From: Halictus rubicundus | Taxonomy: Eukaryota > Arthropoda > Insecta > Hymenoptera > Halictidae | NCBI RefSeq assembly: GCF_050948215.1 | Contig: NC_135164.1 | Location: forward strand, 6,887,116-6,951,115 | Length of the DNA stretch: 64,000 nucleotides | Direction of reading: 5' to 3' | Part shown: positions 33,557 through 44,857 of the stretch, piece by piece | How positions within the stretch are numbered: position 1 is the stretch's first letter | How the letters are laid out: the number at the start of each line of letters is the position of its first letter | Translations under genes and position numbers: made by a program | Notes under the pieces: generated by a model | Databases searched by the model: none | The model's input: only the letters and a program-made list of their open reading frames with translations | What the model was told of the DNA's origin: nothing

Positions 33557-34565
33557 CGTCGGGTTCGCTTGCCTCAGTACACGCAGCAAGTAGAATTGGT
33601 CGGTCATGATCAGACGATTCCTATCGAAGGCGCGCGTACTCATTGCAATTTCAACCTCGTTTTTCCCAAAAAACGAGGCATCAAACGAAAAAACATTGTT
33701 CTTCTTTTTCGACTGATTTTTTCATGTAGATTCACCTCGTCGCGGGTTCTACCACCAGAATGGTTTTCCGTGGACGCGCGGCGCACAAGCTGGAAATTGT
33801 TGTTCCGAGACCGTCGTAATTCACGGGCCCGTTGAATTTTTATCTCGGCGCGGCAATTGTTCGGCGGCGGCGAGCCCCGTCCGAACGAATTAACAGAAAC
33901 TGCTGGAGAAGCTGCAACGCTTGCGTCATAAACAGGATTTATTGGCCGGGGCTCGGGGGTCTCGCGTGCGTCGTAAAGAAAAATTCTATGCATTCGCAAT
34001 GAATGACTGCGAAACAGAGTAATAACCGTGGACGCGAGTCGTTCGCGTTCAACGCCTATCGTTCACGTCGTTCGCGGAAATTGAAAGAGACGTATCTTTG
34101 ATCGACGCCGAGCGGCGCTTGCTTTATTCCGGCGAGTCAAATTTTCAAAGCAGCCTCTCTGCGAGCCCGTTCGTGGCTCGACGATAACCAGAAAAATAAT
34201 CGTTCGCCCGGCGATGCAGAAAAATCGTCTCCCGGGGACCGACGGCGACGAAAATAGGGCGCCGCCGCGCCGACGTCGAAAAATTCCTCATAACGTTACA
34301 TACACGGCACGGATATGTCGGCAGACAGTCTGTCCGTGCCACGGTGATTCCATTCTCCGCTCGAAGGGGAATTTCTCCATGATAAAATTCAACGAAATCC
34401 GAAGCAATCCGGCGAACCAGGCCGCGCGCCGCTCCGCTCCGCGCCGGAGCAGTTAGTCCGCTTGGAAAATGCAATCCGTCCTGGAAAATCTCTTCGGAAA
34501 TTTTCAGCCTCGCGAGGCTTCGCGCATTTTTGCTCGTCAACGTGTCCTCCCTCCCTCTCGAGAAC
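33557..34565. other. Unique GC-rich sequence, no gene recognised
   Basis: Opposing ORFs (33569-33835 +, 33640-33999 -, 34145-34624 -) overlap and lack domains. Confidence 0.4.
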
Positions 34566-35104
34566 TCACAGTCCCGGACAAAATGGTAGCACGTGCGTGC
34601 TATCTTTAATTTCTTGAAAATCACTTAATATTTCTGAATGTAGCAAATAATATCATAATTGCTACGATCTGGAGAGACCAGAGTTAGTAGTTAGTTAGTT
34701 AGTGTAGTAGAGGGCGAAATGATAGCACGTGCGTAATTTCTTGAAAATGATTTAATATTTCTGAATGTACCAAATAATATCATAATTGTTACGATCTGGA
34801 GAGACCAGAGTTAGTAGTTAGTTAGTTAGTGTAGTAGAGGGCGAAATGATAGCACGTGCGTAATTTCTTGAAAATGACTTAATATTTCTGAATGTACCAA
34901 ATAATATCATAATTGTTACGATCTGGAGAGACCAGAGTTAGTAGTTAGTTAGTTAGTGTAGTAGAGGGCGAAATGATAGCACGTGCGTAATTTCTTGAAA
35001 ATGATTTAATATTTCTGAATGTACCAAATAATATCATAATTGTTACGATCTGGAGAGACCAGAGTTAGTAGTTAGTTAGTTAGTGTAGTAGAGGGCGAAA
35101 TCAT
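34566..35104. repeat. 127-bp satellite array, four units
   Basis: gagttagtagttagttagtt starts at 34681, 34808, 34935 and 35062, an exact 127-bp period. Units also share gatagcacgtgcg, taatatcataattg and acgatctggagagacc. The first unit carries an extra gtgctatcttt, like the solitary monomer near 2870. The last three units are almost identical, which suggests recent expansion. Confidence 0.97.
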
Positions 35105-35110
35105 AGCACA

Positions 35111-35629
35111 CCTACAAAAATACACATATATTTCCGCAAAACAGAAAGTTACATAATAATTAACAGCAAATTAATAATGGGTGTATCCGCCTTTATTTTC
35201 TATCACTTATTCTTCTACCTTATTTACAAAGAGGTTTCGTCTCTGTGCGTCACGATAATTTTGATATTATGCGTTACATACAAAAATTCTAAGTGATCTC
35301 CGAGAAATGAAATTCATTTTGTTACCCTGTCCTAAACTGGAAGCATTTTAAGCGGGTCGGAATCATCGAAACTCCTCACACTCGAGTTTATCGTCGATTC
35401 GCAGACGTTTAGGTCGCGTTTAATCGCCTCTTACCACGTCGAGAGAGAGAGAGACGATCGTTTTCTATTTTATTGTCTGTCGTTCCAAGTGGGATTACGC
35501 GTAAACACGGATTCCAGGAGTCGAACAAAATAACCACAGCACTCGTACACTGTCCAAAATGTCTATAAAGTCATCTTCGTTTCCGCGGATATTTGGAAAA
35601 ATATTACATACATTTCATTGGCATTCAGA
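35111..35629. other. Unique sequence, no gene recognised
   Basis: AT-rich, with a short (GA)n run near 35440-35453. Nothing else is visible. Confidence 0.4.
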
Positions 35630-35631
35630 TA

Positions 35632-35834
35632 CAGTGATTTCTCTATATATGTCGCCAACGCCTGGATGATAAACGTCGCGGAATTATCCCCACTACCGGT
35701 ATTCTCCGTGAAGGGCCACGAAGCTCGACAAGCCTCGGACGCGGAGGAGTGTAAACATAAAATGGCTCGGGCATGTCTCCTGGACGATACACGACGCAAG
35801 ACCGGTGCTGTTGACATATATCGAGAATTCACTG
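35632..35834. mobile_element. TA-4 MITE, best copy
   Basis: It starts CAGTGATTTCTCTATATATG after TA and ends gacatatatcgagaattcactg before TA, an imperfect TIR of about 24 bp. It is 203 bp and GC-rich inside. It explains the N-terminal half of a 186-codon ORF (35618-36178), which is therefore not a credible gene. Relatives are at 23491-23695 and 31454-31528. Confidence 0.85.
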
Positions 35835-35836
35835 TA

Positions 35837-37241
35837 CATAGAATGTACTATCTACTCTGCTTTTCTTTAAATAAACGGTGCACTCATTTCTTGAAATTGA
35901 TGTTGAGCAGTGCTTCGCAATCTTTTATCTTCCGCGACATACCACAAGTAAAAGCTTGCAAATACATAAATTACAATAATCGGTATATGTTTTTACCAGA
36001 TAAAAGACACAATAAAACAGCACTGACTTATAGCACACGACTCATTGAATCGAATGCAGAATGTTACAAATATTCCATCGGTGCGGGACAATTACAAGAA
36101 TTTATCAAAAGACACGGTGACTGTGTAAAACTTTTGGGTGTACCGTGCTCTTCTTCGTTCCATATTCCTCATAATTAACTTCCGACGGTAATTAGTTTCG
36201 CGGTACACACCTTCGCGATCCATGAATTTCCATTAAACCGACATTAAACGTCATGTTACACGATACACCGTCGCCTTTAAAATTTAAATTGGACTCTACA
36301 CAAATTCTGATAAACTTTTAAACACGTTGCTTCGTTTCCATTCCGCCGGCTCGGCTGTATGTCCACTGTCGCAGTCTCATTTTCGAGTTGAAGGAGTTTC
36401 GCAAACGTTGCTATGAGCAATAAACATTTCAAGATGAGAGCTTCAGAATGAAAGTCGCAGATATTCGGCATTGTCAAGGAACTTCACCCTTATGTGATCA
36501 CAGTTAAATGTTTATAACTCATAACGATATTAACCGATTTAGATGAAATTTTCACCATACACATAATTCACGCAGATCTACAAAACGTATTGATTAAAGT
36601 TTCATTACAGGCTTAGATAAAAAAGTTGAAAACTTTAACTTTTTTCTTCGCAATTTCGACCAATACCAATTTTCTCAACATTTCGTTTACCCGTTACTCA
36701 GTAAACTTTGTCGTTTAACGTGTCAAGAAATCTCAACCCATTTGGTTCAATTTGAAGAAAATTATGCGATTTTTATATGTGGTCAATTACTTTTGGCCGT
36801 GTATATCACCCGCGTCTGGAACGCAGGCTTCTCGAGTGCTCGTGCGAGCCGTAGGCAGATTTCAGAACGCGCAAGTGGAAAGGGTCGATCCACCGTCAGA
36901 CGTCGATTATTCGCTGCGAGACGAAGATGCTCGCAACGACGGACTGAATCCTTCTTTTTTTCTTTTGGGATAATGAGCGACGTGGCAGCCGATTCCCCGG
37001 CAAGATCGACTTGCCTGTAATATCCGCGGTTAAAACAAATTGTCATTCCAGGACGAGCGACGTCGCGCGACTGTCAGTCCGCTCGGGAAGAAATGCTTCG
37101 CGAAATCAGGCCACCGATGCGAACCCGCGTGAACGAATAGCTGCGCAGATCGAATCGGCAGATTATGCTGGCTGCTCGCGGCGTTTGCTCGCGGGAGGCT
37201 GCGAGCGATTGTGATCTGAAACGATGCAACGATTCCGGGGG

Positions 37242-37246
<5 letters not shown>
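35837..37246. other. Unique sequence plus an old TA-1 relic
   Basis: At about 36480-36795, words such as ttcacccttatgtgatc, gaccaataccaattttctc and attatgcgatttttatatg recall the interior and end of 18906-19520. The remainder is unique. Confidence 0.45.

Positions 37247-37319
<73 letters not shown>
37247..37319. repeat. (AG)n microsatellite
   Basis: About 36 AG units. It produces the Arg-Glu and Ser-Leu repeats seen in every frame crossing it, so those ORFs are rejected. Confidence 0.98.
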
Positions 37320-37324
<5 letters not shown>

Positions 37325-37572
37325 CGGAAAATACGAGGGAAACAGAGGACAGAGCGTGGGGCGACGGTCCCGCATTCGAAAATCACGTCGAACGCCGCGC
37401 CGGCTCGGGAACGCTCGTAGGTAACGATATCGAATCGGATAAACGCCGTTAAGGCGTGGCTCGTCGCGCGGAGGAACAACTTTATTACGGGTTGTTCCCT
37501 TAGATACGAGCCACGAAATCCCACGTTAACGACTTCTCGATAGGGCGGCTCTACGTGTCCAGGAAAACAGGT

Positions 37573-37617
37573 TGATGTGCATGTGCATGTGCATGTGCAT
37601 GTGCATGTGCATGTGCA
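37573..37617. repeat. (ATGTGC)n microsatellite
   Basis: Seven perfect copies of a six-base unit. It translates as Met-His or Val-His repeats on the two strands. Confidence 0.97.
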
Positions 37618-37869
37618 GCACCGTCGCGCGTCGCGTCGCGCGCCACCGCGACCATTCCCAATGGATCGATGCGAGACGAGAGTGCATGGCGACGTGCAGC
37701 CTCTCCTCTCCTCTCCGGGAGGCAGAGATATACATTTAATATTTTATCGGGTGAACAGCGGCAAGTGACCGAGAAGCGACTTATTGTCTGAACACCTTTC
37801 CATCCGTGTCAAAGAATTTTCCAGATCGCCGCGCGCCGCGTCGTGCTATTTTACAAGATGTCTCCGCAT

Positions 37870-38468
37870 TCAGATACAACGGCAAGAACAACGTACAAGG
37901 ATAGAGCAGTCGAAATACAGGGTGGTTGGTAACTGGTGGTACAAGCGGAAAGGGGGTGGTTCTACGCGAAAAAAGAAGTCGAAAATATAGAATAAAAATG
38001 TATCGTTTGAGGCTTTGTTTTCGAGAACATTGAGTTTGAAAATGCAGCCAATGCGCTTGTTATTCGATAGGAATTGTCTGCTGCGTCTGACCACGACCTA
38101 CCAATTCTACTTCCTACGCGTACTAAAGCACGCGAACCCGACGGATCTTTAAATTCGATTTTCTCGAAAACAAAGCCTGAAACGAACAATTTTTATTCTA
38201 TATTTTCGACTTCTTTTTTCGCGTAGAATCACCCCCTTTCCGCTTGTACCGCCAGTTACCAACCACCCTGTATAACGAAAGGTACAAGTTCATGAGAGTG
38301 GCAGTGTTACCAGAATACATAAGTAAGGAGGGAAGAGGGGAAAGTCAAAAGCTCTTAGCGGAAGTAAGACACGGAAATGCAGAAAATTGGAAGAAATACT
38401 GGCTGGAAGACGAAGCAAGAGGATGCGACCTGTGTGGGGACCGGGAAGGATCAGGATGGAGGACATAG
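37870..38468 (+). pseudogene. LINE ORF2 C-terminal fragment (zinc-binding tail)
   Basis: The part before the MITE reads IQRQEQRTRIEQSK. The part after it reads NERYKFMRVAVLPEYISK, then GNAENWKKYW, then a CDLCG knuckle. Removing the MITE and one TA joins them in frame at ...QSKY/NERYK.... An RxxGNxxxxxxYW-type stretch followed by CxxC is the usual end of I/R1/Jockey-group ORF2 proteins after the reverse transcriptase. The clade cannot be settled from so short a piece. The frame ends at 38466-38468. Confidence 0.75.
37918..38270. mobile_element. TA-3 MITE with long TIRs, inserted in the LINE
   Basis: It begins CAGGGTGGTTGGTAACTGGT and ends in the inverted copy, flanked by TA (37916-37917, 38271-38272). 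The arms pair for about 80-110 bp, including gcgaaaaaagaagtcgaaaa. It is 353 bp with no ORF. Confidence 0.92.
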
Positions 38469-38832
38469 TGAGTGGGAGGATGGATTCGAGTGTCGAAGCG
38501 TGGCTTGAAAAGTTGAGAAAGAAGAGAGATAAGCGAGCAGAAATATAAATGTAATGTAAGGAAGCGTAAACCAAAGATAACAGAGTAGGGAATGGTGCAA
38601 TAATCGGAATAAGAATAGGAATAGGCAGAATGTAGGTAGAGTAGTCAGAGTAGGGATGGGTGAGTCAGAGAGAGAAGGGGAGAGGGAGAGAGAGAGAATG
38701 CGTGGATAAGATAGTTATTTTGTGGTAATTATAGGTTATTGTAAACCGAGTCCAATTCTTGGCCGTGAGGCTGAATAAAGCAATATTATTATTGTTATTA
38801 CAAGATGTCTCCGTGTCGCAACCCGAGCGCCG

Positions 38833-39680
38833 CACAGTGGGCAATTTGGACGAAATCGGATTCAAAATCAAAGAACTTTCCATAGAAATGAGGTACGGGA
38901 AAAATAATACGGGGAAAATAGGGAGATTATTACCATCCAATCATTTCAACGAAAAAATGACTTCGTTAGTGTAGGATTAAATTCTGAATCGGTTGGGAAC
39001 TAAAATAATTTATTCGAACTAATGTTACACGCGTTAAAATAATAAACTAAAACGGTTACAACTTCCGCTCGCTACGACACGCTCCGCTCGCTTCGACGTC
39101 AACTCTACAACTCTGGGCATTTTTTGATGAGTCCTCCCGCCCCTACCGACCTTTCCCGAACACCCCCGACTTTCGCCAAATGTCCCAAACGCTCTCACTT
39201 TTATGACCCTTTCAGGCCCCACGCTCGGTCCCTAAAAATACGTGCTCAGGTAAAGCACTAAAACTACCCTAAAACTACCCTAAACTATAAACCTACGCCT
39301 GGCAAGGTTAGCATGAATAACTGCGATACTACATTAGTTTTCGTCAGAAAAATCTATTTTTTGCAAAATCCTGAGGTCGTAGACAAATTTTGAGACCAGA
39401 TTTGAAATCAGCGTGAAAAAATCTATGGGAAATGATGTATAGCATGTTAAAGAGAAATTTTTGTCCGCGCGTGGTATTGGAAAACGTAAAATTTTCTTGA
39501 ATTTGTGCGCGTTTAACGAATTTTCTCGAGGTTAAAAAACGTTCGTACCACGATCTCTCTATTTTCCCCATATTCTACAAAGTTGCAGCTTTCATTTAAA
39601 ACAAAATTTCATCGCTCCACCTCATTCCTATCGAAAGTTCCCTGATTTTGAATCCGATTTCGTCCAAATTGCCCACTGTG
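38833..39680. mobile_element. Transib-like non-autonomous element
   Basis: Both ends start CACAGTGGGCAATTTGGACG read inward. The TIRs extend about 65 bp (roughly nine in ten identical). Immediately outside lies the same pentamer CGCCG (38828-38832 and 39681-39685). A 5-bp GC-rich duplication of CGNCG type with CACWRTG ends is the signature of Transib, the superfamily related to RAG1. The 848-bp interior has no transposase motif that I can see, so it would depend on a source elsewhere. Confidence 0.82.
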
Positions 39681-39685
39681 CGCCG

Positions 39686-40208
39686 CGCTGGGGGGAAAAT
39701 CTCGCTCGGGGCCAGGCTTCCGACATCCACGTGGACCCGGCGCAGCAACGGTAACTCGGTAATTGGTTTCGCCGGCCAAGACAAGCCGTTTCGTTGGGAA
39801 TCCGCGGAGCCGCGCCGCGAACGGCTTCAAGTGGGAACGCAGGAGGATCGGCCCGGACGGAAGTTGCCGGGTAACTTGCGAGTATCCACTCGAGAACTCG
39901 ACGCGACGCTTAGATGAACCAACGCCGGCAGAGGATGCTTTGTGCCAAAGAAATATGTGTATGTATATGCAGCCCGCGATGAAATCCATCCAGCACTCTT
40001 GCCGCGGACCACGAGTGCCATTCTTGTTACGCACACGCTCGGCTCTAGCCCCGGGTGCTATCCCTGGCTTCGCCAGCCGAAGGACTCCTCCGCCGCGGAG
40101 AACTATGCACATACGTCCCACGACCTCTGACCACTTGAATACCTTGGTTATTCCAAGCGATACCAGAGAATTTTACTCACAGATGTTGCAGGGTTTGAGA
40201 AACTATTC
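39686..40208. other. Unique GC-rich sequence, no gene recognised
   Basis: Overlapping ORFs of up to 170 codons on both strands run partly into the Transib TIR and have no domain. Confidence 0.4.
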
Positions 40209-40698
40209 GCGGTTGTTCGGAAAGTAATTTTGTTTTTTCCCAACTGGGAGGGTATATTTTGACAGCCGATATAGCAAGGCTTGTTTGTGAAAAAGTATGT
40301 TTGATTCTGCGCAATAGTTTTTGTTTGGTGCCCTATCGAATGTGGAAAGTCGAGAGCAGCATTTTCGGCATATTTTATACTCTTTTACTATCGAAAAGGT
40401 ACAAATGATTTTCAAGCGAGAAAAGAATTATTCGATGTGCATGGCGATGATGTACTGATAGAACGCCAGTGCCAAAACTGGTTTGCAAAATTTCGTTCCG
40501 GCAATTTTCGATGTTGGAGAAGCACTACGGTCTGGAAGGCCGGTTGAAGCTGACAAAGACAAAATTGGATAATTGGGTAATTGGGTACTATGGTATTGCA
40601 CCAAAATGGAGAATATATAATTAAATAAAATATGTATATGCTATAAGAAAGTCGTCTTTCATTTTCATAAAAAAAAAATTACTTTCCAAACAACCCAT
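40209..40698 (+). mobile_element. Mariner stub, irritans-like, internally deleted
   Basis: The ends GGTTGTTCGGAAAGTAATTT (40211 onward) and GGTTGTTTGGAAAGTAATTT (read from 40695 leftward) are TIRs. The remaining coding part (about 40415-40560) reads ELFDVHGDD, RQCQNWFAKFRSGNF and then degenerates. This is the mariner N-terminal helix-turn-helix; the catalytic domain is gone. The outermost left bases differ from the right, and a TA duplication is not clear. Confidence 0.8.
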
Positions 40699-40699
40699 T

Positions 40700-41415
40700 A
40701 CATAGTATGGTATAAATGATATTCTTGCAAGTGGAGGCGTAGAGAAGATGTAGAGGTCACCTTTGTTTTCTTAAATGGAATGTCCAATTTTCTGTGCTCG
40801 ATTTCGACAGATTGGCGTGTGCTGAGTATAAAAGTACTAAAGTGTATTTGCCCTAACCGTTGCTGAGATATTTGACTGTTTCCATGAGGAATGTTCGAAA
40901 TGCCGGCCATCTGCAGCGATGCAACCTTGTAGTCTTTGAACTGTTGCGTCTCTTGCACGTCTTATTGTTGGAGCGTCTATTGTAGCACACGCTGCGATCA
41001 TTCGTTGCCTCATATCTTCCGGAGTTGTTGGTGCAACTCGATACACAATATTTTTCAATGTTCCCCACAAGAAAAAATCCAGGGGTGTTCAATCTGGACA
41101 TCCATCGATTTCGGAATATTTCATTAAGTGTACTTCTCACCCTTCGAGCGTAGTGTGTTGGACATCCATCGTGTTGATACCACATTGTCTGACGAACGCT
41201 TAATGGCTCGTTTTCTAATCAATTTGCCAATGTATTTCTTAAGAGCGTATCATATTCTCGACCAGTAAAAGTGCCGTCAATGAAACAAGGCCCAATTATT
41301 TGTTGCCCTATGATTCCACGCCACGCATTAATGGACCAGCGTCTTTGATGATCAATTTCGTTATCGTTTGAAATAACGAAGATATTCAAGTGGACAGAGC
41401 TCGTTTGTTCCACTG
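40700..41415 (-). mobile_element. DD41D mariner (rosa/VISITOR-like) relic
   Basis: Minus-strand element. The 5' TIR is at its right end (about 41387-41415: gctctgtccacttgaa read inward, diverged outer part). The transposase N-terminal half is missing. The rest of the transposase follows, then a 3' untranslated region colinear with 62512-62655. The 3' terminus at the left is lost; the stub mariner lies directly beside it. Confidence 0.8.
40850..41370 (-). pseudogene. DD41D-type transposase, C-terminal half, broken
   Basis: Reading on the minus strand: RRWSINAWRGIIGQQIIGP and FTGREYDTLLRN, an in-frame stop, then LSVRQTMWYQHDGCPTHYA (second catalytic aspartate in QHDG). Next is RNRWM, a deletion of the expected glycine-proline-tryptophan-proline stretch, then TPLDFFLWG (third aspartate) and TPEDMRQRMIAAC, ending CIAADGRHFEH. 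In intact relatives about 41 residues separate the last two aspartates, which defines this group. Several stops and frame changes make it inactive. Confidence 0.82.
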
Positions 41416-42948
41416 TGTTCCTCATCTCCGTTGAGACGATCGGAACGAACCCTGCTTCGTTTCGTGGCCACGCTTTCCACCACGCGAGGACGTATTATCT
41501 GTGAATTACTGCCGTCAATTTAGGGGGATGCGAGAAGACGAACGGCGGCGAGGGTGGATTACCCTCAGGACGGTACACGCACCCCGAGAAAGTCGCCGCG
41601 TATCGTGCAATTTACATGCGCCACGAGGCCTAATCTACCCGCTTCTGGGCTTACGCTCGATTGAATCATAACCAGCCGAGTAGTTTACAGCGAGGTGAAC
41701 GTCCCACAATGGCTGACCATGTCCCGATGCATCTGGACAGACAGTAATACAAATTTCATTTATTTTTTACCTTGCTTGTTAACGCAATTAAATATAAAAA
41801 TTAGCAGCATAATGTAGGAACACGCATTGGTATAAATAATCATTATACAAAATTAAAAATTATTATTTTTAAACATGTGTCGCATCTATACTGCGGATTT
41901 GATGCATTTAGCAAGATCAATAGTCTGTAGAAGCATATTGTTAAGTTCTGCATAGCCAGTTTTTCACAAATGTTGTATATGCGTTTATTCATATCACCGT
42001 ACGAGTAAATTTTACGTATCTGAATAATAACAAAATATAAATGGGGTGAAGTAGTGTAACGAGCGACCTCTCCTGAATATATCCTTTAATTTATTGTGGC
42101 TGTTTATTTACATTTTGCTCCGTAACGTAGCCATTTGTTACTTGTTTTATCCCCATATTGACGTTAAAAGCAAACAAGCTTTCACATCACCCTGTGAAAT
42201 ACACAAGGGAAATACATAGACTTTTTATATGACACGAAGCTATACATCGGAAGCCAGGAATACGCTGACTATTAAGGGTTGATTGTCTATTAATAGTAGA
42301 TATCTCCTATTTCTAAGCTGTCTACTCGGCAGGGGCCGGGATAAATCGCGTTCGCACTATCTTCAAAATATCCGCGAGAATGAGGATGACTTTGTAGAAA
42401 TTTGGGTCAGTGTAGCCGCATTTATCTTTCAAATTTTGCACGTTCATGTATTTTTACCGCAGCTTGGAGGAGATACTTCTTGGAATACGTTTCGCGCGCT
42501 CGCAGTTTCCAGCGTTAGTCGTAACACAACGGGGTTAAATGTCCCCCCCCCCCCCGGAAAGTAATCAAACGACGACGAAACCGTTTACCCGTCAATGCAA
42601 AGGTCTTTCAGAGCCGGTTCGGTCTGAGCCTTTAAATTTCAATTCGTGGGCCGCGGCCTCGACAGCGGTTGGTCCGCGGGAAATCGTAAAGCAATATTTT
42701 CCCGCGGCACGAATAATGAAACCGCGATTCGGGAAAATGTCGGGAAACGTCGCGCTGTTTGTCGAAGACAAATCGGGGAACACGACTGGCTCCCCGGAGT
42801 TATCTCCCGAAGGACGGCTCCGCGCGGGTAGTTATTAAAAGTCAATAAAAGGCCGCGGGAATTACGGTTTTCATTCGTAACTTTTCATTTTCCGCGGACC
42901 GGCCGCTGCGCAAAGATCCGTGTTCGCTCGTTCGTTGATCGAGCGAAC
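41416..42948. other. Unique sequence, no gene recognised
   Basis: GC-rich at both ends with a long AT-rich middle (41750-42290). A poly-C run sits at about 42542-42554. Opposing ORFs at 42539-42845 have no domain. Confidence 0.4.
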
Positions 42949-42985
42949 ACTAGGTTTACGGGACCCGTCAAAATGACGGACTCTA

Positions 42986-44252
42986 TCAGGACCTTGAATA
43001 AGTTCTCGCTGTTTCTTTTACAAAATAAAAGCTTTATTTAAATGATAAGGAACAAAAACATTTCATTCGAAGTATTGCCCACCACTAGCGACCACTTTCT
43101 CCCATCTTTCTGGCAGTACATGAATTCCGCGTCGGAAAAACGACATGTCTTTCGAGGCTATCCAAGAATCGATCCATTTTTTAGCTTCTTCATAAGAATG
43201 AAAGCGCTGGTCAGCTAGGCCATGTGCCATCGAACGGAATAGGTGAAAATCAGAAGGGGCTATGTCAGGCGAATACGGCGGGTGGGGTTAGAACTTCCCA
43301 TTGAAGCGTTTCCAGGTAGGTTTTCACTGGTTTTGCAACACGAGGCCGAGCGTTGTCACGTAGCAAAATCACTTTGTCGCGCCTCTGCTCGTATAGCGGC
43401 CGTTTTTCTTTTAAGGCTCGACTTAAACGCATCGATCGAAGTCGATGGCGCTCCCCCGTGATAGTCTCATTCGGTTTGAGCAGCTCGTAATAAATTACAT
43501 CCCGCTGATCCCACCAAATACAGAGAAGAAGCTTCGAACCATGGATATTTGGTTTTGCAGACGATGTTGATGCATGGCCGGGTGGCTCACCCCACGATTT
43601 TCTACGCTTTGGATTGTCGTAGTGTATCCACTTTTCATCGCCAGTCACGACGCGGTGCAAAAAACCTTTTCTTTTCTGCCGTTAATGCAGTAGTTCACAC
43701 GCGAGAAAACGCCGCTCGACGTCTCTCGGCTTCAATTCGTGCGGTACCGAATGTCCTTGCTTCTGGATCATTCCTGAAACATTTAAACGTTCTGAAACAG
43801 TTGACTCGTCCACTTGTAATGTTCTTCCAAGTTCCGCTAGCGTCCGACGTCGGTCTTGATCGAGTGATTCCTCCAACTTTTCGTCTTCAAATGTTTTCGG
43901 TGCGCCAGAACGTTCTTTATCCTCAAGTTCAAAATCATTATTTTCGAAGCGTCGAACAAAGCATTGTCACCATAAGTCTCAACAAGAATTATATGTGCTT
44001 CAGCTGCAGATTTCTTTTGAATAAAGTAGTGCGATAAAATTGCCCGCAAATACACTTTATTCGGCACAAAAGTAGACATTTTCCGAACCAAGGAAAAATT
44101 ACTTTGTTTACACTAAAGTGAACTACCATACACTGAAATTTAAGGTTAGATACACTACTGCCTTGCGTGTGTGTTACCATTCGAAATTCCACGAACGGGG
44201 TACTGCTACTGCCAGCTTTGAAGAAACAGCGAGAACTTATTCAAGGTCCTAT
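42986..44252 (-). mobile_element. Mariner, mauritiana-like, near full-length
   Basis: The left end TCAGGACCTTGAATAAGTTC follows TA (42984-42985). The right end is the matching inverted repeat, ending ggtccta. The transposase is on the minus strand. It is about 1267 bp and the same family as 15840-16422. Confidence 0.93.
43063..44079 (-). pseudogene. Mariner transposase (mauritiana-like), several frameshifts
   Basis: It starts MSTFVPNKVYLRA (ATG at 44077-44079). A deletion after GDNALF removes the TTCRDWYRR helix and shifts the frame. The reading continues as LDQDRRRTLAELGRTLQVDE and SVPHELKPRDVERR. It then shifts again into the catalytic part with VVTGDEKWIHYDN, SAKPNIHGSKLLLCIWWDQ and ILLRDNARPR (second aspartate). 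A further frame change near 43275 precedes PYSPDIAPSDFHLF (third aspartate) and the end GGQYFE at 43063-43065. All three aspartates are readable but in different frames. Confidence 0.92.
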
Positions 44253-44431
44253 TTTTAATTTACGATTATTGAGATTGCGAAGATCCATCTACGTGGAATT
44301 ACTCAACAAACTTGTTTCCTTAGGTATATATTATTGAAAAAATGGCTGAAGACTTGGATAGGCACGTTCTTCTTATTTTTATAGAGTAATGTAAAATACT
44401 CACTTTTAATGCTCCGTAAACCTAGCGTTAA

Positions 44432-44797
44432 GAAGCGCAAAACGCGTTTGCCCTATCGACGCGAAAACCCTTGCCGTCGAGGGCAATCGATGGAGCTGAT
44501 TCCGGGGTGACGTCGGTCCATTCTATTTTTTTTTTTTGCTTTTTTTTTACAACGGATCAAGTCCATTATCCGGCCAATTCTTTCTCTGGTAAAATATTGT
44601 ACCGAGTATCGCGCGCGTCGCGTCATTCGTAATTTGATTTCGACTACACGCGCACCGGCTCGATACGTCAGCTAAGTGCACAGCGATCGGGAAATAGCGT
44701 CGATCGATACCCGGGCTGTCGCGCAGTTTCGTTATCATTTTCAGCTGGGAACTCTGAACAGCTTGTATCGTGCCAGGACTTCGTGAACATATGCATA
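44432..44797. other. Unique sequence, no gene recognised
   Basis: Contains two T-rich runs (44525-44550). Nothing else is visible. Confidence 0.4.
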
Positions 44798-44857
44798 TTA
44801 GGGGGACCCATAATTATTTTGAAATCTAAAACAAACTTTGTAGTAAATTTTTATTTC

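Larger units (their letters stand above)
37867..38797 (+). mobile_element. 5'-truncated LINE with 13-16-bp target duplication, split by a MITE
   Basis: The identical ttacaagatgtctccg lies at 37851-37866 and 38798-38813, with the inner edge ambiguous by three bases. Between them are the last part of a non-LTR retrotransposon ORF, a purine-rich 3' untranslated region and an ATT-rich tail (caatattattattgttatta). The ORF is interrupted by the TA-3 MITE 37918-38270. Without that MITE the insert is about 0.58 kb, a typical short 5' truncation. Confidence 0.85.
42949..44431. mobile_element. TTAA-3 MITE split by a mariner
   Basis: It starts AACACTAGGTTTACGG (the first TT of the TTAA is lost) and ends CCGTAAACCTAGCGTTAA (TTAA 44428-44431). 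The outer pieces are colinear with 58818-59029. That copy reads cgggttctaatatttataatg where this one carries the mariner. Confidence 0.85.

Noticed and set aside
34566..35104. Regular repeats resembling a CRISPR array
   Set aside because: The whole 127-bp unit is repeated without variable spacers, and the context is animal nuclear DNA, so it is a satellite.
35618..36178. 186-codon plus-strand ORF
   Set aside because: Its first half is a TA-4 MITE (35632-35834) and the rest has no recognisable protein features.
37030..37524. ORFs rich in Arg-Glu or Ser-Leu repeats
   Set aside because: They are produced by the (AG)n microsatellite at 37247-37319.
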